64,000 nucleotides of DNA from an uncultured Paracoccaceae bacterium (GTDB taxonomy: Bacteria > Pseudomonadota > Alphaproteobacteria > Rhodobacterales > Rhodobacteraceae). Numbering within the stretch: position 1 is the stretch's first letter; each line of letters starts with the position of its first letter. The position numbers were made by a program, and so were the translations under genes. Shown here one piece after another: positions 1 through 8,709 of the stretch. The notes below the pieces were generated by a model that saw nothing but the letters and a program-made list of their open reading frames with translations, ran no database searches and had not been told where the DNA came from. The stretch covers positions 558,001 through 622,000 of the forward strand of contig CATOSU010000002.1 in NCBI GenBank assembly GCA_951812615.1, in the 5' to 3' direction.

Positions 1-71
1 GCATGAGGCCTGCTGACGCGGCAGCGCAGCGTGATGTTGCAAATGCACACGTCCTTGGAATAGGAGTGGCC

Positions 72-995
72 ATGCTGATCTATCTCCCCATTGCCGAGGT
101 ATCGGTGAATGCGTTCGTGCTTCTCGGCCTGGGCGGGATGGTTGGCGTGCTCAGCGGCATGTTCGGGGTAGGCGGCGGGTTTCTGATGACCCCGCTCCTG
201 TTCTTCATCGGCATTCCCCCAGCCGTGGCCGTGGCGACCGAGGCCAACCAGATCGTCGCTTCGTCCTTTTCAGGCGTGCTGGCCCATTTCCGGCGGAAAA
301 CCGTCGATCTGAAAATGGGGCTCGTTCTGCTGGTCGGCGGCCTGATCGGCGCTGCGCTCGGCGTGGTCGTGTTCAACTACCTCAAAAGCCTTGGACAGGT
401 CGATCTTCTGGTCCGCCTGTGCTACGTCGTCTTCCTCGGGGTTGTCGGCGGGCTGATGTTCATCGAAAGCCTGAATGCCCTGCGCCGATCCCGCAAAATG
501 GGCGGATCGCCGGTCAAAACCCGGCGCGAACGCACCTGGGTTCATGCCCTGCCCTTCAAAATGCGGTTCCGCACATCCGGCCTCTACATTTCGGTCATCC
601 CGCCGATCATCGTCGGCATCACCGTCGGTGTGCTGGCCGCGATCATGGGCGTCGGCGGCGGCTTCGTCATGGTGCCGGCAATGATCTACATCCTCGGCAT
701 GCCGACCAAGGTCGTGGTCGGCACGTCGCTCTTTCAGATCATCTTCGTCACCGCCTTCACCACGCTTCTGCACGCCACCACCAACTATACCGTGGACATC
801 GTGCTGGCCGTTCTGCTTCTGGTCGGCGGCGTGATCGGTGCACAGGTCGGCACCCAGATCGGCACCCGCCTGAAGGCCGAACAGCTGCGCATCCTGCTGG
901 CAGCCCTCGTGCTGCTCGTCTGCGGCAAGCTGGCGCTCGATCTTCTCGTCCAACCGTCCGAGATCTACACGCTCGGCGTCGCAGGAGGACACTAG
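72..995 (+). CDS. TauE/SafE family sulfite/organosulfur exporter-like permease
   Basis: Predicted inner-membrane permease of the TauE/SafE family (about 307 aa), which moves sulfite, sulfoacetate or related anions. It has two Gly-rich half-repeats typical of the family: one near residues 20-40 containing GMFGVGGGF, and a second near residues 190-210 containing GVGGGFVMVPAM. A polar segment separates the two bundles of hydrophobic helices. The ATG at 72 is preferred over the upstream in-frame ATG at 3 because AGGAG lies 5 nt before it. The next gene starts 2 nt after the stop, so the pair is probably one operon. The substrate cannot be told from sequence. Confidence 0.88.
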   Translation: MLIYLPIAEVSVNAFVLLGLGGMVGVLSGMFGVGGGFLMTPLLFFIGIPPAVAVATEANQIVASSFSGVLAHFRRKTVDLKMGLVLLVGGLIGAALGVVVFNYLKSLGQVDLLVRLCYVVFLGVVGGLMFIESLNALRRSRKMGGSPVKTRRERTWVHALPFKMRFRTSGLYISVIPPIIVGITVGVLAAIMGVGGGFVMVPAMIYILGMPTKVVVGTSLFQIIFVTAFTTLLHATTNYTVDIVLAVLLLVGGVIGAQVGTQIGTRLKAEQLRILLAALVLLVCGKLALDLLVQPSEIYTLGVAGGH

Positions 996-997
996 CA

Positions 998-1756
998 ATG
1001 TGGCGCTGGCTGCTCCTCTGCCTGCTGTTCCCGACCCATGCGATTGCCGAAGAAGTCGTGCTCGGCCTCTCCAGCGACGAGGTGTCCATCACCACCCGCT
1101 TTGACGGCGACGAGATCCTGATGTTCGGCGCAATCAAGCGCGAGGAACCCATTCCCGACGGCCCCCCGCTCGAGGTCATCATCGCCGTCGCCGGCCCGTC
1201 CGAACCGCTGACCGTGCGCCGCAAGGCGCGCCGCTTCGGGATCTGGGTCAACACCGACACCGTCGAGGTGGATGCCGCGCCCAGCTTCTATGCCGTCGCC
1301 ACCAGTGGCCCGCTCACTGACGTGCTCAGCAGCACCGAGGACCTGCGCTACAAGATCACCATCGACAACGCCATCCGCTCGGTCGGGGCCCCGTCGAACA
1401 TTCAGGATTCGATGGCCTTCACAGATGCAGTGATCCGCATCCGCGAAGATGCCGCGCTGTACCAGCACCTTGAAAATCAGGTGGCTGTCGACCAGCAGAC
1501 CCTGTTCCGCACAAATATCGACCTGCCGGCCAACCTGACTGAAGGCGCCTATGCCACCCGCATCTTCCTGACCCGCGGCGGGAAGATCGTCGGCAGCACC
1601 GAAACCGTCATCGACGTCCGCAAGGTCGGGCTGGAGCGCTGGCTGTTCACACTCAGCCGCCATCAGCCGCTGGTCTACGGGCTGATGTCGCTGGCCATCG
1701 CCATCCTCGCCGGCTGGGGGGCCTCCACCGCGTTCCGGCTCCTGCGCGAACGGTAA
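998..1756 (+). CDS. TIGR02186 family transmembrane protein
   Basis: Protein of 252 aa matching the alphaproteobacterial TIGR02186 (Alph_Pro_TM) family of unknown function. It has an N-terminal signal peptide (cleavage plausible after AIA, near residue 18), a periplasmic beta-rich body and a single C-terminal transmembrane helix around residues 225-245 followed by a short Arg-rich tail. It starts 2 nt after the TauE/SafE stop, with GGAGG inside the end of that gene. In this group the two families commonly sit together, so it is probably an accessory of the exporter. That role is inference. Confidence 0.82.
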   Translation: MWRWLLLCLLFPTHAIAEEVVLGLSSDEVSITTRFDGDEILMFGAIKREEPIPDGPPLEVIIAVAGPSEPLTVRRKARRFGIWVNTDTVEVDAAPSFYAVATSGPLTDVLSSTEDLRYKITIDNAIRSVGAPSNIQDSMAFTDAVIRIREDAALYQHLENQVAVDQQTLFRTNIDLPANLTEGAYATRIFLTRGGKIVGSTETVIDVRKVGLERWLFTLSRHQPLVYGLMSLAIAILAGWGASTAFRLLRER

Positions 1757-1769
1757 GGCCCGGACCGGA

Positions 1770-2486
1770 TCAGCCGCGCCCGATATAAGGCATCGTCGTG
1801 GCCATGACGGTCACGAACTGGACGTTGGCCTCCAGCGGCAGCGACGCCATGTGCAACACGGTGCTAGCGGCATTGCCCACATCCATCGACGGATCCGGGG
1901 TCTGGCCGTCGCTCAGCGCCCGCTGGATCTGTGCCTCGACCATCGGCGTGCGTGCATTGCCGATATCGATCTGCCCGCAGGCAATGTTAAACGGCCGCCC
2001 ATCCAGCGAAATGGTCCGGGTCATGCCGGAAATCGCGTGCTTGGTGGACGTGTAGCTGATCGATTTCTCACGCGGAACATGGGCCGAAATCGAACCGTTG
2101 TTGATGATCCGCCCGCCCTGCGGGTCCTGCGCCCGAAACCGGGCAAAGGCCTGCTGCGCCGCGATGAACATGCCGACAAGGTTGACGCTCACCACCTCGC
2201 GGAAACTGTCCAGCGGCACCTCGTCGATGGTCCCCGCCGTGCCGAACATGCCCGCATTGTTGAACAGCACGTCCAGATGCCCGAAAGCATCGAACGCCGC
2301 CTTCATCGACGTCTCGTCCGTCACATCCGCCGGCAAGGCCACCGCGTTGTCATGCGCCGCGGCCATCGCCTCCAGCTTGTTGGCGCTGCGTGCGATCAGC
2401 CCCACCCGCCAGCCGTTTTCCAGAAACAACTCGGCCGTGGCCCGGCCTATCCCCGAGCTGGCCCCGGTTACGATAATCGATTTCAT
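1770..2486 (-). CDS. SDR family NAD(P)-dependent oxidoreductase
   Basis: Classical short-chain dehydrogenase/reductase of 238 aa. It has the nucleotide-binding TGASSGIG near residue 7, the NNAG motif near residue 76, a catalytic Ser in NNGSISAH and the YxxxK pair as YTSTK. Substrate is not predictable. It overlaps the upstream helicase gene by 4 nt (ATGA), so the two are translationally coupled, though no functional link is obvious. It converges with the TIGR02186 gene across 13 nt. Confidence 0.9.
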   Translation of the reverse strand: MKSIIVTGASSGIGRATAELFLENGWRVGLIARSANKLEAMAAAHDNAVALPADVTDETSMKAAFDAFGHLDVLFNNAGMFGTAGTIDEVPLDSFREVVSVNLVGMFIAAQQAFARFRAQDPQGGRIINNGSISAHVPREKSISYTSTKHAISGMTRTISLDGRPFNIACGQIDIGNARTPMVEAQIQRALSDGQTPDPSMDVGNAASTVLHMASLPLEANVQFVTVMATTMPYIGRG

Positions 2487-4009
2487 GCGACATCCTCCTC
2501 CAGTCGGAGCGGCGCCGGGGCCGCCCTCAGATCATCCACGCGCAGCGCGTGACTTGGTTTCGACAAACGGTTGCGGACGACCCAGATCAGCCGCTCCTGC
2601 GCCCGCGTGATCGCCACATAAGCCAGCCGCTTCCACAACGGCTGACCGGCCTCGTTCCGGCCGGTGCGGGCTGCGACATACAGATCGGGCGCAAACACCT
2701 GCACCGTGTCCCACTGCGACCCCTGCGCCTTGTGGATCGTCACCGCCGCCCCGTGCAGAAACGCTGCACCCATGCGCGCGGCATAAGGGATGAACGGTTC
2801 TTCCTCGTCCGGCATTTCGATTTTCACGATCGACGCGGCACTGACCTGCGGTTCCTCGGCGCCCATCACGTGCAGCCGCGAAAATCCCGGTTTGCGCCCC
2901 GGCCCCAGGTAAACCACCTGCGCTCCCTTGATCAGCCCACGCGCCTCCAGATCCAGCCGCTTCTTGCGGTGCTTCAGCGGCAATTCGATCCCGTCACAGA
3001 TCAGCGGCTCGCCCTCCAGCAACGCATCGGCCGGCGCGCCATGCACCGTGCGAAACGCGTTGATCAGGCGGATCCGCGTGGCATTGCGCCAGACCAGAAC
3101 GGGACTGCGCGCCATCAGATCCACTTCCACCCGCTGCCCCCAGACCACGCGGTCATCCTTCCGGGCGGTCTCTTCGACCATGCGCTCGAAATCCTGAAAC
3201 TCCAGATCCGGATCACCCAGCGCATGCGCCAGATCGAGGATCGGGTTATCCGCCTCCTGCCGGTGCACCCGGCTCAGTTCCAGCTTGCGCGGTTGCGGCA
3301 GCTCGTCGAACACCATCTTGCCCGACTGGTTCACCGGAGCCAGCTGGGCCGGATCGCCGAACAGCAGCAGTGTTGGGAAAATCTCCTGCAGATCCTCGAA
3401 CTGCCGGTCATCCAGCATCGAGCTTTCGTCGACAAACCCGATATCCAGAGGATCCTCGCGCCGTTTCCAGCCGACGATAAAATCCGACCCGCGCAATCCC
3501 GCCGCCGCCAGCGCCCCCGGCATCGACTTGTTATTGGCATAAAACGCCGCGGCGCGGTCCAGCGCCTGATCGGTCAGCCCTTCAACCTCGGGCCGTTCGC
3601 CCTGACCGGCCAGCCAGTCGGCGATCCGTTCATATTCCGGGTCATAGACCGGCGTGTAAAGGATCCGGTGGATCGTCGTCGCCGGCACCCCGCGCAGCCG
3701 CAACACGCTTGCCGCCTTGTTGGTCGGCGCCAGAATGGCCAGCGTCCGCCGGTCCTTGCGCTTGCGGCCCTCGTAGTCGCCCGACACAACGTCGACACCG
3801 GCCTGCTCCACCGCCCTGTAAAGCTCTGCCAGCAAAAGCGTTTTGCCTGACCCCGCCTTGCCGATCACCGCCATCACTCCGGCCCCCGCCTCGCGCGGCG
3901 GGGTCAGCAATGCATCATCCAGATCGACACCCGCACTGCGCAACACCTCGGTCACGGTGTCATAGGCGCTGGCCTGATCCTCTGAAAACGTGACGGGCAT
4001 CTGGGTCAT
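2483..4009 (-). CDS. RecD-like SF1 AAA helicase/ATPase
   Basis: Protein of 508 aa with the motif order of superfamily 1B (RecD/Dda-like) DNA helicases. It has Walker A GKAGSGKT near residue 50, a Walker B-like region GFVDESSMLD, motif III LLFGDPAQLAPV, a UvrD_C_2-type motif VTIHKAQGSQWDTV and the final motif YVAITRAQERLIWV. It probably unwinds DNA in repair or recombination as a stand-alone protein. It is shorter than RecD2 and lacks the long N-terminal domain. No recB/recC or addAB genes are nearby. Confidence 0.87.
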   Translation of the reverse strand: MTQMPVTFSEDQASAYDTVTEVLRSAGVDLDDALLTPPREAGAGVMAVIGKAGSGKTLLLAELYRAVEQAGVDVVSGDYEGRKRKDRRTLAILAPTNKAASVLRLRGVPATTIHRILYTPVYDPEYERIADWLAGQGERPEVEGLTDQALDRAAAFYANNKSMPGALAAAGLRGSDFIVGWKRREDPLDIGFVDESSMLDDRQFEDLQEIFPTLLLFGDPAQLAPVNQSGKMVFDELPQPRKLELSRVHRQEADNPILDLAHALGDPDLEFQDFERMVEETARKDDRVVWGQRVEVDLMARSPVLVWRNATRIRLINAFRTVHGAPADALLEGEPLICDGIELPLKHRKKRLDLEARGLIKGAQVVYLGPGRKPGFSRLHVMGAEEPQVSAASIVKIEMPDEEEPFIPYAARMGAAFLHGAAVTIHKAQGSQWDTVQVFAPDLYVAARTGRNEAGQPLWKRLAYVAITRAQERLIWVVRNRLSKPSHALRVDDLRAAPAPLRLEEDVA

Positions 4010-4050
4010 GCGGCAACCCTACAGGCCCGCCCGACCGGGGGCCAGCAGGT

Positions 4051-4686
4051 TCAGGCACAACGCGAAAACGGCGCCTCCTGCGCGGCACCGAACGCGCGCC
4101 GGAACCACAGCCGCGACAGCTCGGGCGATACCCCGGCCCGCGCCGCTACCCGTTGCCGGGCCTCCGGGCTGAAATCCCACAAACCGACGCTGATCCGCTC
4201 CCGGCCTGCGCCTTCCGATCCCAGCACCTCGGGCGACGACCCGATCGCGCGATAGATCCGTTCCATCCGCGCGTCGAAAACCCCCACGAAATGCCGGATG
4301 CCAAATCCGCTCATCAACTCTCCGCCCCCCAGCATCAGCGCCGCCGCCACCCGCGACCCGCCCGCCGGCCCAAGACAGAACCGCGTGCATTCCCAGATCA
4401 GCGGGCTGACCACATGTGCACCGGTCAGATGCGCAAACACATCGTTGACCATCACCCGCCCGGTTGTCGGCAGAAACCGCATGGATCCGCCATGCCGCCC
4501 GTCGGGTCCCTCCCAGATCACGTAGAGCGGGTTGAGCGCATCGTATTCATCCCGCTCCTCGCCATTGGCGTCCACCGCCACGTCCCAGCCCATGCGGGTC
4601 CGGAACTGATGGGCACGGTCCTGAAACATGGACGTGCCAAGGCGCGGATAATCCTTCAGCGCATCGGCATATACATAACGCAGCAT
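4051..4686 (-). CDS. luxI: LuxI-type acyl-homoserine-lactone synthase
   Basis: AHL synthase of 211 aa that makes an N-acyl-homoserine lactone from SAM and an acyl carrier. All invariant LuxI residues are visible: R24, F28, W34, D46, D49, R70, F84, E99 and R102. ATG 4686 is chosen over longer in-frame starts because GGAGGG lies just upstream and this numbering matches the family. It lies 90 nt downstream of the luxR-type gene on the same strand, with an 18-bp dyad in the gap. Acyl chain length cannot be predicted. Confidence 0.95.
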   Translation of the reverse strand: MLRYVYADALKDYPRLGTSMFQDRAHQFRTRMGWDVAVDANGEERDEYDALNPLYVIWEGPDGRHGGSMRFLPTTGRVMVNDVFAHLTGAHVVSPLIWECTRFCLGPAGGSRVAAALMLGGGELMSGFGIRHFVGVFDARMERIYRAIGSSPEVLGSEGAGRERISVGLWDFSPEARQRVAARAGVSPELSRLWFRRAFGAAQEAPFSRCA

Positions 4687-4755
4687 GGTCTTCCCTCCGA
4701 TCCTGTGCTGCCTCGAGGATGGGAAATCGCGGTTAACGCCCTGCAGGCCGCCCGC

Positions 4756-4773
4756 ACGTTGCCCCTGCAACGT
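4756..4773 (-). promoter_or_regulatory. Candidate lux box upstream of luxI
   Basis: Perfect 18-bp inverted repeat, ACGTTGC-N4-GCAACGT. It lies 3 nt beyond the luxR stop and about 70 nt before the luxI start. Lux boxes are 18-20 bp dyads placed before luxI-type genes, so size and position fit, but half-site sequence varies by system. No T-run follows on the minus strand, which argues against an intrinsic terminator. Confidence 0.5.
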
Positions 4774-4776
4774 CCG

Positions 4777-5496
4777 TCAGACCACGATCAGCCCCCGGCT
4801 CATCGCGCGCGCCACCGCATGGGTCGTGTTCAGGGCGCCCAGCTTGAACCGGGCGCTTTCAATGTAGACCCGCAGCGTGTTTTCCGAAATCGACAGGCTG
4901 TCGGCCACCTGCGCCCGGCTGTAGCCCAGCGCCAGCAGCGTCATCGCGTCCACCTCCCGCGGCGACAACGCGCGCGACGCCTCGGGCAGCCGCCCGGGCT
5001 CGAATTCCAGCGCCTTGCGGTTGAAGTAATGCGCGATCAGGATCAAATCACGCCCGTGATCCTCCATGAACCGCGTCCATTCATCGTCGCCGCATGTGTG
5101 GTTCACGGTAAAGAGCGCAAACTGCCCGTTCGGCCCGCGGATCGGAATGGAATACCCCTGATTGCCCAACCCGTATTCCATCGCCTCGGCCAGAAACGCC
5201 TTGACCGGTTTACCGGTCCAGTCCAGCCGCTTCCAGTCCACGGGGTGAAACCGCTGGTAACAGCCCAGAACAACGGGATCGAGCCTCAGGTAGTTCTGGT
5301 CGATATAGCGCTGCCGCCACTCATCCGAATAGGTGCCGCACCCATATTGGTCACCCGAACTGTCAACCCAGTGATAGACGACATGATCAACCCCGAACGC
5401 GTCGCGCAGGCTGAAGATGATGCCATCCAGTTCCTCAAGCGAGGTGGTGACATCCAGAGCCTCCAATATCCGGTCCAGCTGGTTTCGCTTCACCAT
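4777..5496 (-). CDS. luxR: LuxR-type AHL-responsive transcriptional regulator
   Basis: Regulator of about 239 aa. An N-terminal autoinducer-binding domain covers roughly residues 15-160, with conserved Trp/Tyr/Asp in the YHWVDSS and LRLDPVVL regions. A C-terminal GerE/LuxR helix-turn-helix covers residues 175-235 (LSPREVDAMTLLALGYS onward). It probably senses the AHL made by the adjacent synthase. The start is uncertain: ATG 5496 gives the usual length but has no good Shine-Dalgarno, and an in-frame GTG four codons upstream has GAGG close by. A small ORF overlaps its 5' end in another frame, which may couple translation. Confidence 0.92.
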   Translation of the reverse strand: MVKRNQLDRILEALDVTTSLEELDGIIFSLRDAFGVDHVVYHWVDSSGDQYGCGTYSDEWRQRYIDQNYLRLDPVVLGCYQRFHPVDWKRLDWTGKPVKAFLAEAMEYGLGNQGYSIPIRGPNGQFALFTVNHTCGDDEWTRFMEDHGRDLILIAHYFNRKALEFEPGRLPEASRALSPREVDAMTLLALGYSRAQVADSLSISENTLRVYIESARFKLGALNTTHAVARAMSRGLIVV

Positions 5497-5653
5497 GGGT
5501 TTGCGCACAGACCTCGTCGCTTTGGGATGCAAGCTCCCCCGCGGCAATGAGCATCGTGTCATCGAGCTGCTCGCTGATCGCAAGCAATCCGTTGCTGGTC
5601 GCAAATGCCTTCAGGTCAGCCAGAACATCCAGGATCCAATCATTCTTGATCAT
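5435..5653 (-). CDS. Small hypothetical protein upstream of luxR
   Basis: 72-codon ORF starting at ATG 5653 and overlapping the luxR 5' end by about 60 nt in a different frame. The N-terminal half looks like a real helical protein (MIKNDWILDVLADL, then a segment with EQLDDTML), and I recall similar short ORFs in front of roseobacter luxR genes. The C-terminal 20 residues, which overlap luxR, look unstructured. Its role may be a small regulator or a translational coupler of luxR. This rests on composition, position and memory of similar loci only. Confidence 0.55.
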   Translation of the reverse strand: MIKNDWILDVLADLKAFATSNGLLAISEQLDDTMLIAAGELASQSDEVCAQTHGEAKPAGPDIGGSGCHHLA

Positions 5654-5713
5654 CAGCGTCGCCCCCAAGTGGTTAACGAAAGGTTAATACAACCATAGAA
5701 TGCGTTAATATTT

Positions 5714-5727
5714 CGGTAAATTCACCG
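5714..5727. promoter_or_regulatory. Imperfect dyad in the luxR promoter region
   Basis: CGGTAAATTCACCG is palindromic except for one mismatched pair. It lies about 60 nt before the small ORF that leads the luxR transcript. It could be an operator for luxR, but it is short and AT-rich in the middle, so chance is possible. Confidence 0.2.
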
Positions 5728-5805
5728 CTTCTCACTCCCCAGAAATGGTGAGGCATGTGATTTCAAGCCGTTGATTATGCAGAAAACAGGCATTGAAACG
5801 AAAAA

Positions 5806-5838
5806 GACCCGCGAATCACGCTCCGTGATTCGCGGGTC
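5806..5838 (-). terminator. Rho-independent terminator of ccr
   Basis: Perfect 15-bp stem (arms 5806-5820 and 5824-5838) with a 3-nt loop. On the minus strand it is followed by a T-rich stretch, TCTTTTTCG. It starts 21 nt after the ccr stop and insulates ccr from the luxR transcription unit. Confidence 0.92.
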
Positions 5839-5859
5839 CTGATTTCTGTCAGCGGACGC

Positions 5860-7146
5860 TCAGTCGCGCGCGTCCAGACAATCTTCCAGCGTGCGCAGCC
5901 CGGTTTTCGGAGCCTGCACCAGAACCGACATGTTGCCCGGCTTGTGCTCGTTCCGCATCATTTTCATGTGCGCCTGAGGCAGTTCATTCCAGTTGAACAC
6001 TTCGGACATGCACGGGTCCAGACGGCGTTCCAGCATCAGGTTGTTGGCCGCGGACGCCTGCTTGAGATGGGCGAAATGGCTGCCCTGCAGACGCTTCTGG
6101 TGCATCCACATATAGCGCACGTCGAAGGTCAGATTATAGCCGGTGGTCCCGGCACAGATCACGACCATGCCGCCCTTCTTGCAGACGAAGGTCGAGACCG
6201 GGAAAGTGCTTTCGCCCGGATGCTCGAACACCATATCAACGTTCACGCCCTTGCCGGTGATGTCCCAGATCGCCTTGCCGAACTTGCGCGCTTCCTTGAA
6301 CCATTCGCCGTATTCCGGCGTGTTCACCGTCGGCAGCTGCCCCCAGCAATTGAAATCCTTGCGGTTGATCACGCCCTTGGCCCCCAGATCCATCACGAAA
6401 TCCCGCTTGGATTCGTCCGAGATCACGCCGATCGCATTCGCACCCGCGGTATTGATCAGCTGGATCGCATAAGAGCCGAGACCGCCCGACGCGCCCCAGA
6501 CCAATACGTTCTGGCCCGGCTTCAGATCATGCGGCTCGTGTCCGAACAGCATCCGATAAGCCGTCGCCAGCGTCAGCGTGTAACAGGCGCTTTCTTCCCA
6601 TGTCAGGTGCTTGGGCCGCGGCATCAGCTGCTGCGCCTGCACGTTGGTGAACTGGGCAAACGACCCGTCCGGTGTTTCATAGCCCCAGATCCGCTGCGTC
6701 GGCGAATACATCGGGTCGCCGCCGTTGCATTCCTCGTCGTCGCCATCGTCCTGATTGCAGTGGATGACAACCTCGTCGCCGACCTTCCAGCGTTTCACCT
6801 TGTCGCCCACCGCCCAGACGATGCCGGACGCATCGGACCCGGCGATGTGATAGGGCGCCTTGTGCCCGTCGAACGGGCTGATCGGGGTGCCCAGCGACGC
6901 CCAGACGCCATTATAGTTCACACCGGCGGCCATCACGAGCACCAGAACCTCGTGGCTGTCCAGCTTCGGCACGTCCACGACTTCCAGCTGCATTGCCGTG
7001 TCCGGCTCGCCATGGCGTTCCTTGCGGATGGCCCATGCATACATCTGTTTCGGGACATACCCCATCGGAGGCACTTCGCCCATTTCATAGAGGTCTTTTT
7101 CCGGGGCGTCGTAGGCGGCGATCCCGCCATTGGTGTCCAAAGCCAT
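5860..7146 (-). CDS. ccr: Crotonyl-CoA carboxylase/reductase
   Basis: Protein of 428 aa, the usual length for Ccr, which reductively carboxylates crotonyl-CoA with CO2 and NADPH to ethylmalonyl-CoA, the signature step of the EMC pathway. It is a medium-chain (zinc-type) dehydrogenase relative with the Rossmann motif WGASGGLGSYA near residue 220. It also has the long family-specific N-terminus and the acidic insert NQDDGDDEECNGGD near residue 130. AGGAG lies a few nt before the ATG. It is monocistronic, bounded by its own terminator, and ecm lies 2 kb away on the other strand. Confidence 0.97.
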   Translation of the reverse strand: MALDTNGGIAAYDAPEKDLYEMGEVPPMGYVPKQMYAWAIRKERHGEPDTAMQLEVVDVPKLDSHEVLVLVMAAGVNYNGVWASLGTPISPFDGHKAPYHIAGSDASGIVWAVGDKVKRWKVGDEVVIHCNQDDGDDEECNGGDPMYSPTQRIWGYETPDGSFAQFTNVQAQQLMPRPKHLTWEESACYTLTLATAYRMLFGHEPHDLKPGQNVLVWGASGGLGSYAIQLINTAGANAIGVISDESKRDFVMDLGAKGVINRKDFNCWGQLPTVNTPEYGEWFKEARKFGKAIWDITGKGVNVDMVFEHPGESTFPVSTFVCKKGGMVVICAGTTGYNLTFDVRYMWMHQKRLQGSHFAHLKQASAANNLMLERRLDPCMSEVFNWNELPQAHMKMMRNEHKPGNMSVLVQAPKTGLRTLEDCLDARD

Positions 7147-7205
7147 GCCTGTCTCCTGTTAATGTGCCCCGCAGCGCAGAATCACGGGCGTTTGGACAGG
7201 GGTAT

Positions 7206-7242
7206 TTGCGGATACGCAACATTGCAATAGGCGAGCGGTCAA
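7206..7242 (-). promoter_or_regulatory. ccr promoter region with TTGC/GCAA dyads
   Basis: On the minus strand a TTGACC hexamer (7242-7237) resembles a -35 box. Downstream are the palindromes ATTGCAAT (7221-7228) and TTGCG-N4-CGCAA (7206-7219), 60-80 nt before ccr. The -10 is not convincing. Similar TTGC/GCAA dyads occur before ecm, mcl2 and phaB. ScfR-family activators (RamB, PccR) of acyl-CoA pathways recognise TTTGCAAA-like sites, so this is a candidate of that kind. Confidence 0.35.
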
Positions 7243-7253
7243 TTTTTGAAATT

Positions 7254-8663
7254 TTATGACCCTGCAGTCGCAGAATTTTCTTCGCTACTGCAGAAATCCT
7301 GCTCCAAGGGCACCATCAGGTGCCGAATCGAGTTCGCATAATAGCTCAGCGTGTCGTCATGCCCCGGCAGCACCCGGAACCGGCCATCTTCCTCGGCCAG
7401 TATCCGGCGCTCCACAAGGTTGCGAACCCCGACCTCCACCGCATAGGCCGTGTCGCTGCGGGGCAGATGCAGCGACAGATCCGGCAAACGCACGGCCACA
7501 TCGCGAAAGGCCCGCTGCAGATCATCCCGTCCCATCGGCCCGCACCGCAACATCAGCCACGCAACCAAGGGCACCGGCAGCACCGGCACCAGACCGGCAA
7601 TCCGGTCCATCAACGCCTGCGCCAGCGCCTCGGTCTCCGCCTCCGGATTGGCCTCGAAATAGCCGCGCAGGGAAACCGGCGCCCCGAAACTCACCGCCGC
7701 ATATCCGAACCTGTGATACTTGCCGCGCAGACGCAGCCACAGCAAACGCAGCCAATACCGCGTGACCACCCCGATCCGGGCCTTGAACCTGCGTTTGCCG
7801 GCGTCACCGGCGGCGATCAGAACCTGATCTTCCAGAACCCGGTCGTAATTCAGCGCCACCGGAACGAAAACAACGTCCCGCCCGTCCGGCGAATAGGCCT
7901 CCGTGATGTATTTCAGCAATCCCAGCCGCGGTTCCGCCAGCGCCCCGTCCAGGCTGAGACCGCCCTCGGGAAACATCGCCTGCGTCACACCCGCCTGCGT
8001 CGCCAACCGGACATAAGCCGCCAGCACCCGGCGATACAGATCGTTGCGCGATTTGCGGCGGATGAAATAGGCGCCCATGGCCCGGATCAGCCGGCTCAGC
8101 GGCCACACCCGCGCCCATTCCCCCACCGCGTAGGCCAGCGCCGACCGTTCCGCCGCCATGAACGTCACCAGCACATAATCCACGTTACTGCGGTGGTTCA
8201 TCACGAACACCACCGCCGCCTCCGGGTCGACCGCCTGCAGCGCCTCTTCATCATAATGCGCCAGACGCACACGATAGAGCGAGGTTCCGATAAACCGCGC
8301 CGCCCGCGCCGCGAACCCGAAATACAACGAGGCCGAAAACGACGGAACAATCTCGCGCGCATACCGCTGCGCCTCTTCAAAGGCGACCGCCTCCGGAACC
8401 CCCTCGGCCTGTGCATGGGCCACAACCGCCTGCACCACCGCCGGATCGTAGCTCAGCCGCTGGATCATGTCGTGCCGCCGGGCCAGCTTGAAGGGTTCGA
8501 TCGGGCGCTGCAGCCGGTCGTTCAGCCGCTTCACCGCCCGCTCAAGCCGCCGCCGGAAGAACCAGCGCACCGAGGGAAACAGGAAATGCGATGCAAAAGT
8601 CACCGCCGCAAACAGCAGGATCAGCAAAAACAGCCAGACAGGAAGCGAAACAGTGCCGGTCAT
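7254..8663 (-). CDS. PlsB-like glycerol-3-phosphate acyltransferase
   Basis: LPLAT-superfamily acyltransferase of about 469 aa, likely acylating glycerol-3-phosphate in phospholipid synthesis. It has an N-terminal membrane helix (residues 5-27), the catalytic HX4D in NHRSNVDY, the substrate-binding FPEGG and a long C-terminal region absent from PlsC. ATG 8663 is chosen because it begins just before the membrane helix. ATGs at 8711 and 8720 are possible but would overlap the divergent GNAT gene. No clear Shine-Dalgarno decides it. Neighbours suggest no specific link to the EMC pathway. Confidence 0.85.
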   Translation of the reverse strand: MTGTVSLPVWLFLLILLFAAVTFASHFLFPSVRWFFRRRLERAVKRLNDRLQRPIEPFKLARRHDMIQRLSYDPAVVQAVVAHAQAEGVPEAVAFEEAQRYAREIVPSFSASLYFGFAARAARFIGTSLYRVRLAHYDEEALQAVDPEAAVVFVMNHRSNVDYVLVTFMAAERSALAYAVGEWARVWPLSRLIRAMGAYFIRRKSRNDLYRRVLAAYVRLATQAGVTQAMFPEGGLSLDGALAEPRLGLLKYITEAYSPDGRDVVFVPVALNYDRVLEDQVLIAAGDAGKRRFKARIGVVTRYWLRLLWLRLRGKYHRFGYAAVSFGAPVSLRGYFEANPEAETEALAQALMDRIAGLVPVLPVPLVAWLMLRCGPMGRDDLQRAFRDVAVRLPDLSLHLPRSDTAYAVEVGVRNLVERRILAEEDGRFRVLPGHDDTLSYYANSIRHLMVPLEQDFCSSEENSATAGS

Positions 8664-8709
8664 GCCGGCCAGACTTGCAGCATCAACGCCCAAGAACAAT
8701 ATCAATGGC

